A stretch of DNA of 64,000 nucleotides from an uncultured Paracoccaceae bacterium. GTDB taxonomy: Bacteria; Pseudomonadota; Alphaproteobacteria; Rhodobacterales; Rhodobacteraceae. The position numbers were made by a program, and so were the translations under genes. Shown piece after piece: positions 28,674 to 36,797 of this stretch. The DNA lies in contig CANNFU010000001.1 of the NCBI GenBank assembly GCA_947503965.1, forward strand, positions 62,001 through 126,000, in the 5' to 3' direction. The notes below the pieces were generated by a model. That model was not told the origin of the DNA, did no database searches, and saw nothing but the letters and a program-made list of their open reading frames with translations. Within the stretch, counting starts at the first letter, position 1. Each line of letters opens with the position of its first letter.

Positions 28674-28684
28674 AATCGGTCCTC

Positions 28685-29422
28685 CTATCCCAGGTTTGTA
28701 AAGGCAGGCATGACCTCGATCATCCACTGCGCAATATAATTCACCGAATTGGTCGCAATCAGTACGGCAAAGACAATCAGCATGCCGCCCATCACCCGCT
28801 CGACATAGGCAAGGTAACGGCGATTGCGTTGCAGCCAGCCCATAAACGGGCGGGCAAAAAATGCTGCAACAACAAAGGGCGCCGTCATCGCCAGCCCGTA
28901 GACCAGCAACAGCAGACCCCCGCGCCAGATGTCGCCCATCCCGCTGGCGACCATCAGGATCGCGGCCAATGCAGGGCCGACGCAGGGCGTCCAGCCAAAG
29001 CCGAATGCCAGCCCCATCAGATAGGCCCCGATAATGGTCGTCGGTGCGACCGTGCTTTCGATCTTTGCCTCGCGGTACAATAACGGCACCCGGATCACGC
29101 CCAGAAAATGCAGGCCAAACAGCAACAGGATTCCGGCGGCCACATATCGCAACGTATCGCGCCACATGCCAAAGGCCTGACCAATCGCCGTGGCCCCCAT
29201 CCCCAACAGGACAAAGATGGTCGTGACACCAAATGCAAAGAACACCGCCGATATGATCAAGCGCCTTTGTACACCAGTGCTGATCTCGGTGTCCGCGCGC
29301 AGCTCGGTCATCGACAGACCGGCCATGTAGCACAGATAGAACGGCACCATCGGAAGCACGCAAGGCGTGAAGAATGACAACAAGCCCGCAAGCGCCGCGC
29401 CAAGATAGCTGACGTCCAGCAT
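28685..29422 (-). CDS. soxV: CcdA/DsbD-type membrane thiol transporter SoxV
   Basis: A 245-residue inner-membrane protein with about six hydrophobic spans. The paired redox cysteines lie in FFTPCVLPMVPF (helix 1) and GFGWTPCVGPALAA (helix 4), the CcdA signature. It moves reducing equivalents from cytoplasmic thioredoxin to periplasmic SoxW. ATG 29422 is chosen over 29455 because GGGCGGGG precedes it. It is divergent from soxS across a short operator region. Confidence 0.92.
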   Translation of the reverse strand: MLDVSYLGAALAGLLSFFTPCVLPMVPFYLCYMAGLSMTELRADTEISTGVQRRLIISAVFFAFGVTTIFVLLGMGATAIGQAFGMWRDTLRYVAAGILLLFGLHFLGVIRVPLLYREAKIESTVAPTTIIGAYLMGLAFGFGWTPCVGPALAAILMVASGMGDIWRGGLLLLVYGLAMTAPFVVAAFFARPFMGWLQRNRRYLAYVERVMGGMLIVFAVLIATNSVNYIAQWMIEVMPAFTNLG

Positions 29423-29455
29423 GAATCCCCGCCCTTGATCATAAGATACATTCAC

Positions 29456-29471
29456 ATTAAGATTATTGAAT
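29456..29471. promoter_or_regulatory. SqrR/SoxR-like site between soxV and soxS
   Basis: ATTA (29456-29459), eight bases, GAAT (29468-29471), one mismatch from ATTC-N8-GAAT. It overlaps a wider perfect repeat ACATTCA (29448-29454) and TGAATGT (29467-29473). It covers the soxS start codon at 29470, so binding would directly block soxS and the divergent soxV promoter. SoxR binding to this intergenic region is known in Paracoccus. Confidence 0.55.
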
Positions 29472-29883
29472 GTTTAGGCCCTTGACCACAGTTTTTCTTC
29501 GCAGGTTCTTTGCCGTTGTCACGGCCATGACCCTCTCGGTGACGTCATTATGGGCAGAAACGCGGTTGTTGATGGCCGAAGAACCCGGCTGCATATGGTG
29601 CGCACGCTGGCATGCCGAAATCGGGCCGATCTATCCAAAAACCGGCGAAGGTGCCGCAGCGCCCCTGCGACGGATGAACCTGTTAGAACCTTTGCCTAAG
29701 GACATCGTGCTGGCACGTCGTGTCAATTTCACACCCACATTCATTCTGTTGGTCAATGGCGCTGAGAAAGGCCGGATGGAAGGATATCCTGGCGAAGATT
29801 TCTTCTGGGGGCTCTTGGGGCAAATGCTTGATCAAGAAGGCATCGGCTTTGCACTAAAAGGTGACAACCAACAGGAAATGTGA
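29470..29883 (+). CDS. soxS: Thioredoxin-fold protein SoxS
   Basis: A 137-residue periplasmic protein. Signal peptide 1-29 (SLWAE), redox motif CIWC (Cys41, Cys44) in EPGCIWCARWH, and a TPTF cis-proline region. In Paracoccus SoxS reactivates SoxY by reducing wrongly oxidised forms. It is divergent from soxV and upstream of soxR; its ATG is inside the proposed operator. No good Shine-Dalgarno sequence is seen before the ATG. Confidence 0.85.
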   Translation: MFRPLTTVFLRRFFAVVTAMTLSVTSLWAETRLLMAEEPGCIWCARWHAEIGPIYPKTGEGAAAPLRRMNLLEPLPKDIVLARRVNFTPTFILLVNGAEKGRMEGYPGEDFFWGLLGQMLDQEGIGFALKGDNQQEM

Positions 29884-29996
29884 GGTTTGAACCACCAATA
29901 CCGACAAACAGGGGTGGTCATTTGGAGAATTGATGCCAAATACCACAACCAAGCGCGAATAGGTTAAATCGTAGACAGGCAAGGCAGCACAGGCAG

Positions 29997-30332
29997 ATGA
30001 CAATCCCGGTTTTGGACGACAGCATCGATGATGATCGCTTGGACGAGATGATGGAAAACGCAACGATTGCGACCAACTATCTCAAGGCCATCAGTCACGA
30101 AGGCCGGTTGATGATCCTATGCCATCTGGCCACTGGCGAAAAATCGGTCACCGAATTGGAAACGCTTCTATCGGCACGTCAGGCAGCGGTGTCCCAACAG
30201 CTTGGGAGATTGCGCCTTGAAGGATTGGTGCGTCCCCGTCGCGAGGGAAAGACGATCTACTACAGCTTGACGGATGACAAATCTCGCAGGATCATCGGGT
30301 TGGTCTACGAGTTGTTCTGCAAAACGGATTAG
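29997..30332 (+). CDS. soxR: ArsR-family regulator SoxR with SqrR/BigR-type cysteine pair
   Basis: A 111-residue winged-helix repressor. The HTH is at about 48-78 (SVTELETLLSARQAAVSQQL). Two cysteines, Cys42 in the third helix and Cys108 in the last helix, stand where SqrR and BigR carry the dithiol that reacts with persulfide to form a polysulfide bridge and release DNA. It is thus a likely sulfur-responsive repressor of the sox promoters here. It lies between soxS and soxT on the plus strand. Confidence 0.9.
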   Translation: MTIPVLDDSIDDDRLDEMMENATIATNYLKAISHEGRLMILCHLATGEKSVTELETLLSARQAAVSQQLGRLRLEGLVRPRREGKTIYYSLTDDKSRRIIGLVYELFCKTD

Positions 30333-30385
30333 GTTTCGCCACCTCCCGTTCAGTTCGTTGGACCAAATACGGGGAGGAACCACCA

Positions 30386-31441
30386 ATGCTCGACGCATGG
30401 GGAGATGCGAATGTCGCAGCCGTCATTGGGCTGTTTGGCGGCGTATTGTTGGGGCTGGCCGCGCGATTGGGTCGGTTTTGCACGCTTGGGGCTATCGAAG
30501 ATTACCTGTATGGCGACAACGACAAACGGCTTCGGATGTGGGTTCTGGCGATTGGCTGCGCGGTTGTTGGCAGCTTTGGTCTCATGGCGATGGGCCTATT
30601 TGACGCTAGCAAATCATTTTATCTCTCACAACAATGGTCACCAGTTGCCAGTATCGTTGGGGGCGGCTTGTTCGGCTATGGCATGGCCATGGCGGGTAAC
30701 TGTGGTTTTGGTGCGCTTGCGCGACTTGGCGGGGGTGATTTGCGGTCATTCGTTATTGTCCTTGTCATGGGGATCAGCGCCTACGCCACACTTTCCGGAC
30801 CCTTGGCATGGATCCGCGTCGCCCTATTCCCACCAACACCATCAGCGTCCAACCCGAACGGAATTGCGCATGCGATCGGTGAAATTAGCGGCCTTCCAGT
30901 CGCCGTCATAGGTCTTGTCATCGGGTGTCTGCTGATCGGGCTTGCCCTGAATGCAACCTCATTGCGGCGCGACAGATCAGCGATGTTCTGGGGGGGCGCA
31001 GTCGGGGTGGCCGCCACAAGTGCCTGGGCCGGCATGCAATATGTCAACGCAAACGGCTTTGAAGACCTTCCAATCGTCGGGCATACATTTTCTGCACCAA
31101 TCGGTGAAACAATCCTCTACGGCATGACGGCATCCGGACAAACACTCTCATTCGGAATCGGCTCCGTAGCTGGCGTCTGGATCGGGGCATTCCTCGGCAG
31201 CATGATCAAAGGCCATTTCCGCTGGGAAGCCTGCGAAGACCCACGAGAGTTGCGACGCCAGATCATCGGGGCAGGAATCATGGGCGTAGGCGCTGTCATC
31301 GCTGTCGGCTGCAGCATCGGGCAGGGACTGACTGCATTCTCACTTCTGGCCTTCAGCGCACCAGTGACGCTTGCAGCAATTTTTGCCGGGGCCGCATTGG
31401 GCTTGCGGCAATTAATCGTTGGCTTCGCGGCGACTGAGTAG
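30386..31441 (+). CDS. soxT: YeeE/YedE-family transporter (SoxT)
   Basis: A 351-residue inner-membrane protein with about nine or ten hydrophobic spans. Conserved cysteine-containing loops are RFCTLGA, GNCGFGALARLGGGD and GCSIGQGLTAFS, the pattern of YeeE-type thiosulfate channels. It probably brings thiosulfate or a sulfur signal into the cytoplasm for SoxR. GGGGAGGAACCACC directly before the ATG gives a strong ribosome site. It lies 53 bp after soxR; no terminator was seen after the stop. Confidence 0.85.
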   Translation: MLDAWGDANVAAVIGLFGGVLLGLAARLGRFCTLGAIEDYLYGDNDKRLRMWVLAIGCAVVGSFGLMAMGLFDASKSFYLSQQWSPVASIVGGGLFGYGMAMAGNCGFGALARLGGGDLRSFVIVLVMGISAYATLSGPLAWIRVALFPPTPSASNPNGIAHAIGEISGLPVAVIGLVIGCLLIGLALNATSLRRDRSAMFWGGAVGVAATSAWAGMQYVNANGFEDLPIVGHTFSAPIGETILYGMTASGQTLSFGIGSVAGVWIGAFLGSMIKGHFRWEACEDPRELRRQIIGAGIMGVGAVIAVGCSIGQGLTAFSLLAFSAPVTLAAIFAGAALGLRQLIVGFAATE

Positions 31442-31732
31442 GCCCAGCATAACAGGCGAATTCGAGTGGGCGCTACCAATAGACAGACGATCGTGCAAGC
31501 AATGAGTATCGCTGAGGAGCTGAAGGCGACTGCGATTTGAACACCAACCAAAAACGCGATGTCTGTTGCTGCTTTCCATATAGGTCTCTTCTCGAGCGCA
31601 CTGAACGTTTTGCATCTTTGAGTTCTTTGAAAGCGGCTGTTGATGTAACAACCCTTAAGGTCAGTTTACCGAATTCAATGGACACATCATCGGCCAGCTA
31701 CTCGGCATACACTGTGATGTGCCGGTAGTTTC
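31442..31732. other. Non-coding 291-bp stretch at the sox / island border
   Basis: No intact gene. A minus-strand frame from about 31640 to 31470 contains a hydrophobic run (VGVQIAVAFSSSAILIACTI) that could be a membrane-protein remnant but matches no family I can name. The end of the stretch has the interrupted palindrome GCCGG-TAG-TTTC-CTA-GAAA-CCGGC (about 31722-31746), close to the broken transposase. Confidence 0.35.
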
Positions 31733-32044
31733 CTAGAAACCGGCCTTGTTAAGTTCCTGCTGTCTGATTTCGCAGTCAACGGGCGACAACATGTCTTTGC
31801 ACGTGTGCTTGCGCTTCACGTTGTAGAACAGCTCTATGTATTCGAAGACGTTCCGCCTTGCGTCTTCGCGGTTTGGATATGTCCTGCCCCTGATCCGCTC
31901 GCGCTTGAGCAACTGGAAGAAACTTTCGGGGACCGCGTCGTCGTGACAGTTGCTGCGTCGGCTCATACTCGGTTCCAGGCCATGCTGACGCAGGAATACC
32001 TGCCATTGCGGAATTCCTCCGTCCGTTTCGGTCCCATAGTCAAT
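31733..32044 (-). pseudogene. IS3-family transposase OrfB, C-terminal fragment
   Basis: About 104 codons match the end of an IS3-group DDE transposase: QWQVFLRQHGLEPSMSRRSN, then ESFFQLLKRERIR carrying the last catalytic glutamate, then YIELFYNVKRKH and LSPVDCEIRQQELN. The catalytic aspartates and the whole N-terminal half are missing, and no OrfA is present. The upstream sequence in this frame does not resemble transposase. It is therefore a dead remnant marking an old insertion or deletion point. Confidence 0.85.
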
Positions 32045-32307
32045 CCCCTTTGTCGCAGCAAATGCTATCAAAGGAGCGGCATCAAACCGCGACAGGTCCA
32101 AACTGATATTGGAAGATATCGAAGCTAAAGCATGCTGTCGTGAGCCGATCATGGTTTGATATTGTTAACCCAGCACCGGATATGGCTTTGCTTGCGCCGA
32201 TGATGTAGTTTTTGCCAAGTTGTTCGATGTGGGTACCTCGCGGGCGGTTTTTCGTCGTGTACATCGCGCAGACGCATTGTTTCTGATCTATTGTCCTAGG
32301 CTTCATA
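32045..32307. other. 263-bp gap between transposase fragment and glycosyltransferase
   Basis: No gene or strong repeat recognised. Frames are short; AT-rich near 32150-32200. It may hold the promoter of the following plus-strand membrane glycosyltransferase. Confidence 0.3.
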
Positions 32308-33891
32308 ATGACACAAACAGTAAATCGACTGACATTCTGGTCACTTGGCATCATCATCGTGCTTGGCCTCGTGCTCACAATGGGTTCTCTTTTCCTGATC
32401 GGCGTCGAGTTTGACGAAGCATGGATCATCGCGTCACATCTGTCCGCATTTCATACCGGGTCGTTGCCTGACGTAGACCAGGTACTGACGACGGGTGGCC
32501 TGCATTTTTGGCTTGTCGGTCTTCTTGGCGAGCCGGGCAAAAATGCCGTTATGCTTGCGCGCGTGATATCGATTGTCAGTCTGGTCCTGCTCATCTTGCT
32601 GATTATGCGTTTCACGCGAAGGTGGATCCCGGATTTTACCGCGCGGATGATCATCATAGCATCTATGATTGCCACACCCGGTTCGATATTTCTGGGCAGC
32701 ATGGGCTATGGCGCGGCGCTGTCCCTGCTGCTTTTTGTAAGTGGCGCTGTCGTCTGGTTCAGCAACCTGGGCCGCCTGCCGGTAAGAATTGCCATCGCAG
32801 GCTTGTTGTTTGGATTGGCTCTGGCGACCCGCTGGACCTTCGTTCCCGTTTTGCCATTGCTGGTTCTTTCAGGTTTGGTGCTGTCGCCCGAGATACGCTA
32901 TCGCTGGTTGTCGGGTGTTGCGGTTGCTGCCGTTGCCACCGCAGTTTTCGGTTTTTTTGTTTTCTTACAGATCCAGTTGGGCAATTTGAATGCGCCCGTC
33001 GAGGACCCATCGCTGCTATCATCCAACCTGGGTGCTGCCGGCATATCAGGCGGCCTGTTCCCCACGCCCGCACGAATGACCGGTTTTGCATCACGCTATT
33101 TCACGTTGGTTTCTGTGCCGATGGTTTTGGTGTCTCTTGTCTTCGCCATCCAGATCTGGCCGCGACTTTTGCGGGCGCAGCGGGTCTTTCTTCTGGCGCT
33201 GGTTGCCGCAAGTATTCTGATCGCGCTGGCATGGATGATGCGCTCTCCTTTCCTGCATACACGCTATATCTGGCCGTCAATCCTGTTGCTCAATCTGGCA
33301 TGTGGTATTTGTCTGGCGCTGGCTTTCGTGCATGCAAAGGATACTGATCAGCAATGGGGCCCCTTCGTGCGCCTGATCAGCGTGGCCTTGCCGATCGGGC
33401 TTGCGCTAGGGTCTTATACAAACGGTCTTCGTCTGATCGCAGCAGGTTCCGGGTATGAGACAAATAACGCAGGCTATAGCAGCCAGGAAAATCATTTCGA
33501 CGCGTTTCGTTTGACGCGAGAGCAGTCAGCGATTGTGGACTATCTGCGCAATGCCATTGATCCTGACGACACAATTGCCGGATTTGGGTTGCCCGCGGAA
33601 TGGGGGACCATGCAATTGGCGTTGCTGTCGCAGCGCGCAGTTGAAGACCTGACTGTCGAGGCGGGGACCGATAAGGTTCCGTCTGTCATCATCTCGCATG
33701 AGTTTGCGCGCCTGAGTCCCGAAGGGCGCGACTGGCTGCGCGGTCATAGTCTGGATACGACAGCTATATATGGCTACCAAATCCACCGGGTCGATCCGGT
33801 CCGATATACTGCACCACAGCCAGATTACTTCGTTAATGGCAATGTCTATCGGTTCTTGTTGCGACGTGAGCAATCGCTAAGTGGCTACTGA
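32308..33891 (+). CDS. Multi-spanning glycosyltransferase, GT39/ArnT-like
   Basis: A 527-residue inner-membrane protein with ten or more hydrophobic segments and a hydrophilic C-terminal domain (about 400-527). The first periplasmic loop starts GVEFDEAWIIASH, with the acidic residue after the first span that GT-C enzymes use as catalytic base. FLHTRYIWPS is a typical later loop. It would use a polyprenyl-phosphate sugar. It is convergent with the gtrA operon and a distant homologue of the minus-strand gene at 34330-35874. The acceptor is unknown. Confidence 0.65.
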   Translation: MTQTVNRLTFWSLGIIIVLGLVLTMGSLFLIGVEFDEAWIIASHLSAFHTGSLPDVDQVLTTGGLHFWLVGLLGEPGKNAVMLARVISIVSLVLLILLIMRFTRRWIPDFTARMIIIASMIATPGSIFLGSMGYGAALSLLLFVSGAVVWFSNLGRLPVRIAIAGLLFGLALATRWTFVPVLPLLVLSGLVLSPEIRYRWLSGVAVAAVATAVFGFFVFLQIQLGNLNAPVEDPSLLSSNLGAAGISGGLFPTPARMTGFASRYFTLVSVPMVLVSLVFAIQIWPRLLRAQRVFLLALVAASILIALAWMMRSPFLHTRYIWPSILLLNLACGICLALAFVHAKDTDQQWGPFVRLISVALPIGLALGSYTNGLRLIAAGSGYETNNAGYSSQENHFDAFRLTREQSAIVDYLRNAIDPDDTIAGFGLPAEWGTMQLALLSQRAVEDLTVEAGTDKVPSVIISHEFARLSPEGRDWLRGHSLDTTAIYGYQIHRVDPVRYTAPQPDYFVNGNVYRFLLRREQSLSGY

Positions 33892-33927
33892 CCTGAATTC
33901 GGGATGCCCTACCCGAAAAGCATTGCC

Positions 33928-34326
33928 TTAATCTTTGTAGACGTAGCTGTAGGATATCAGGAAAGATACGACGGCGACGATTCCGGTTGTGACGATCTGG
34001 GACAGGTAGAGGTTTTGCTCTGCCAGATCAACGAAAACATACATCAGCCCCGAGTTGATTGTCATGCAGATGCCGTGCATGCCGATGTATTTTAACACTT
34101 TGCCAAGGTGTACGCCTGACGCTCGGAAGGTGAAGAAGTTCTGCAGGATAAAATTGAAAACAGCGCTGATGATGTAGGCCGCCGCTGTCAGCCAGATTGT
34201 GCTGTCGATGACGGGACGCAGGAGGATGAGCGCGATAAAATAGACGCCGACAGAGCCAAGCCCCACGACACCGAAGCGGAATGCCAGCCCCATCAGCGAT
34301 GTAAAGTCTTTTGCCGAGATCAACAT
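33928..34326 (-). CDS. GtrA-like membrane protein
   Basis: A 132-residue protein with four hydrophobic spans and the family features FRFGVVGLGSVGVYF (first span) and FNFILQNFFTFR between spans 2 and 3. GtrA proteins are thought to flip or handle polyprenyl-linked sugars made by a GtrB-type transferase. The GtrB-like gene lies in the same operon (36794-37732). It starts 3 bp after the membrane glycosyltransferase stop and is the last gene of the operon. Confidence 0.85.
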   Translation of the reverse strand: MLISAKDFTSLMGLAFRFGVVGLGSVGVYFIALILLRPVIDSTIWLTAAAYIISAVFNFILQNFFTFRASGVHLGKVLKYIGMHGICMTINSGLMYVFVDLAEQNLYLSQIVTTGIVAVVSFLISYSYVYKD

Positions 34327-34329
34327 TCC

Positions 34330-35874
34330 CTAGTCTTTGAACACAACTATATGTTCGTTTTGAATGACCGCCTCATAGTCGGCCAAATGAGCGATTACCA
34401 TTGCTTCGGCGATACTGGCATCCTCCCTCGCTTGCGGGGGCGTCCCGCCCGATACGATAGCGGATGGAACAATAACCACGGCGGGCCTTTTCTCCACGAG
34501 ATCAGTGGCGATTTCCGACAGCCAGGCATCGTATCCTGAGAACGCCGGGGTCAAGATATCGAGCGCTGGTGTCGACACAAAGCGCAGTGTCGACCGTCTT
34601 TGCGCAAGGTACGGAACAGAGAAGTCTCTGCCCCATTGCAGGACGTAATCATCTGGTGCGGTGTTTGTTTCAATAAACGTCACAACCTCGGTTATCTGAT
34701 CCCAGCTCAGATCGTTGGCCGCCCTGATGTTCGGGGACAGTTGCGATATCTGCTGGCCAAGTGATGGGGGCAGTGTGTTCTTTATTTTTGCACCCGTCCC
34801 GGCCACTGCCAACGCAGCCGCTACAATCAAGGCGCCGCCAGAAATGATCCGCCCCTGCCTGCTGCCTGCTGCCTGTAAGTACCGCAGCGCCCGGTCAAAT
34901 GTCACAGCAACAAAAAGGCATAGCAAAGGAAGCAACCCGCCCAGGTGATAGACGAACCCCTTGTTCTGTACGAAGTAAGAGATCAGAATTGTTGCAACCA
35001 GCCCCACTATCAAAAACAGCGGTAGCATCGTGCCAGCCGTCACCAGCCAGAGGACGAAACCAACTGCCGCAAGCAGCGTAATCCAGTGCCACGAACCTAC
35101 CAGCAACAGCATGATCGGTTCGAAAAGCCGACTGCGTGGCTGTGGAACCGGGTAGACTTCGATGTTGAACAGGATTGTCTGCTGATAAAAGTCGTCGAGG
35201 GCGCCAATGCTGTGACCCAGCCAAATCAACACGGCGAGCGGCGCGGCAAATCCAACCGATAACATGATTACGTTCAGGAAGGCCCGACTGAAAGACAGCC
35301 GCCCCAGCAGGAACAAGACCAGCAGAACCAGCATCAAGATTGCGAGGAAGGTCAGGTAGGTTGGTCGCATACTTACGACCAGAAAGATCAGCGCGCCGCT
35401 GAGAAGATAGGCGGCAGGTTTGCGATTGGCATCGCCATCTGTGGAGAGAAACGAGGTCGCAGCTGCGAGCAGTAGCCCCATGGCCACAATATCGCGTTGA
35501 CCCGCCATCCAGTATCCGGCTGTCACATAGAGCGGCGGGTAGACCAACAAAAACACCCAGAACGCCGTTCGAAACCCCGCACGGTAGAGAAACAGTGCTC
35601 CGACGACAGTCACCACCTGCATCAAGGCAAAGTCGATTGCACGGAAGGTCCAGAAATGAACGCCAAAGATCCTTATGCCCAGCTCATGCATGAGCATTTT
35701 GCCTGGCCAGTTCTGCTCGGCCACGCCAGCGTAGTAGTAGTCGCCTTGCAGATGCGACCAGGCGATGTAGTCAAAAAGTGCCTGGTCAGGTGACACTGGC
35801 ACCGTCAGGTAAAGCCCGCAAAGCAGGGGCATCATCACAAGCCAAAGAATGACACCCAGTGGCGCCAACCTCAT
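34330..35874 (-). CDS. Multi-spanning glycosyltransferase, GT39-like
   Basis: A 514-residue protein with about eleven hydrophobic spans and a soluble C-terminal part (about 400-514). The first large loop reads VPVSPDQALFDYIAW, with the aspartate expected in GT-C enzymes, followed by EQNWPGKMLMHELG. Low sequence similarity to the plus-strand gene at 32308 but the same layout. It overlaps the WxcM fusion gene by 4 bp. Together with GtrB- and GtrA-like neighbours it could transfer a modified sugar to a cell-surface glycan. Confidence 0.65.
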   Translation of the reverse strand: MRLAPLGVILWLVMMPLLCGLYLTVPVSPDQALFDYIAWSHLQGDYYYAGVAEQNWPGKMLMHELGIRIFGVHFWTFRAIDFALMQVVTVVGALFLYRAGFRTAFWVFLLVYPPLYVTAGYWMAGQRDIVAMGLLLAAATSFLSTDGDANRKPAAYLLSGALIFLVVSMRPTYLTFLAILMLVLLVLFLLGRLSFSRAFLNVIMLSVGFAAPLAVLIWLGHSIGALDDFYQQTILFNIEVYPVPQPRSRLFEPIMLLLVGSWHWITLLAAVGFVLWLVTAGTMLPLFLIVGLVATILISYFVQNKGFVYHLGGLLPLLCLFVAVTFDRALRYLQAAGSRQGRIISGGALIVAAALAVAGTGAKIKNTLPPSLGQQISQLSPNIRAANDLSWDQITEVVTFIETNTAPDDYVLQWGRDFSVPYLAQRRSTLRFVSTPALDILTPAFSGYDAWLSEIATDLVEKRPAVVIVPSAIVSGGTPPQAREDASIAEAMVIAHLADYEAVIQNEHIVVFKD

Positions 35875-36797
35875 CGCTGCTCGACCGCCCGGCGGAAAGT
35901 CTCATAGTCCCGAATGTAGTCATCGGCGTCATAGGCATGTGATGCCAGTACCATCAGCACAGCTTCTTGCGAGTACTTGTATTGCGTGCCCCAGATCATT
36001 GGGGGCAGGTGCAACGCCTTTTCGGGCGTGTCGAGTACTATCTCGTGACGTTCATGACCATTGTCGACCACGCAATTGACCGACCCTTTCAGACAGACCA
36101 GCAACTGATGGCATTCCTTGTGCGCATGCTCGCCCCGCACCTCTTTGGACGGGACGTCAAGAATGACAAAGTACCGATTTGGCACAAACGGAAGCCCTTT
36201 GCCGACCTCGCGCGCGGCCAGGTTGCCACGCATGTCGCGCACAAGCGGAATGGCATCGAGTGTCGCACCCCCAAGCAATTGGGCTTCTGGCAGGTCCTTG
36301 GTCGGCTGTGGCGCCGCGGTAGACTGAGTTTCCATCGTGTAGCGGACAATACGGCCCGGATTGCCGACGACCACGGCATGCGGCGGGACCGAGCGCGTGA
36401 CCACGCTGCCAGCACCCACCATTGCGCCGCGCCCGACCGTAATGCCGGGCAAGAGTGTCGCGTTGGCGCCGATGGATGCACCATCTTCGATCGTGATGCG
36501 CGGGTGTTCGTCCTGCCATTCCCGGCTGCGGGGCCAGCGGTCATTGGTGAATGTGGCGTTCGGTCCAATAAACACGTCGTTGCCGATCCGGGTACCATCC
36601 CAAAGCTGCACGCCGCATTTGATCGTGACCCGATCCCCGACGATGACATCGTTTTCTATAAAGACATTATCGCAAACGTTGCATTCGGATCCGATGCGCG
36701 CCTCGGGCAGAACATGCGCAAAGGCCCAGATGCGACTGTCTTTGCCGATGTGCGGGCTTTCGACCAAGGCCTTTTCGTGCTGAAAAAAGTCGCTCAT
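35871..36797 (-). CDS. Left-handed beta-helix acyltransferase fused to WxcM/FdtA-type cupin
   Basis: A 308-residue fusion. Residues 1-165 are hexapeptide repeats (IGSECNVCDNVFIENDVIVGDRV, GAMVGAGSVVTRSVPPHAVVVGNP, both in part) of a sugar N- or O-acetyltransferase. Residues about 180-308 are a cupin with RGEHAHKECHQ, the FdtA 3,4-ketoisomerase motif with its paired histidines. The product would be an acylated 3-amino-3,6-dideoxyhexose nucleotide when combined with the DegT aminotransferase. It overlaps both neighbours by 4 bp. No rmlA/rmlB is in the window, so the precursor must come from elsewhere. Confidence 0.82.
   Translation of the reverse strand: MSDFFQHEKALVESPHIGKDSRIWAFAHVLPEARIGSECNVCDNVFIENDVIVGDRVTIKCGVQLWDGTRIGNDVFIGPNATFTNDRWPRSREWQDEHPRITIEDGASIGANATLLPGITVGRGAMVGAGSVVTRSVPPHAVVVGNPGRIVRYTMETQSTAAPQPTKDLPEAQLLGGATLDAIPLVRDMRGNLAAREVGKGLPFVPNRYFVILDVPSKEVRGEHAHKECHQLLVCLKGSVNCVVDNGHERHEIVLDTPEKALHLPPMIWGTQYKYSQEAVLMVLASHAYDADDYIRDYETFRRAVEQR

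Noticed and set aside
28674-29363. Extension of the soxW reading frame upstream to a possible 419-residue protein
   Set aside because: The extension lies over soxV in another frame; soxW has its own signal peptide and AGGAGG at 28673.
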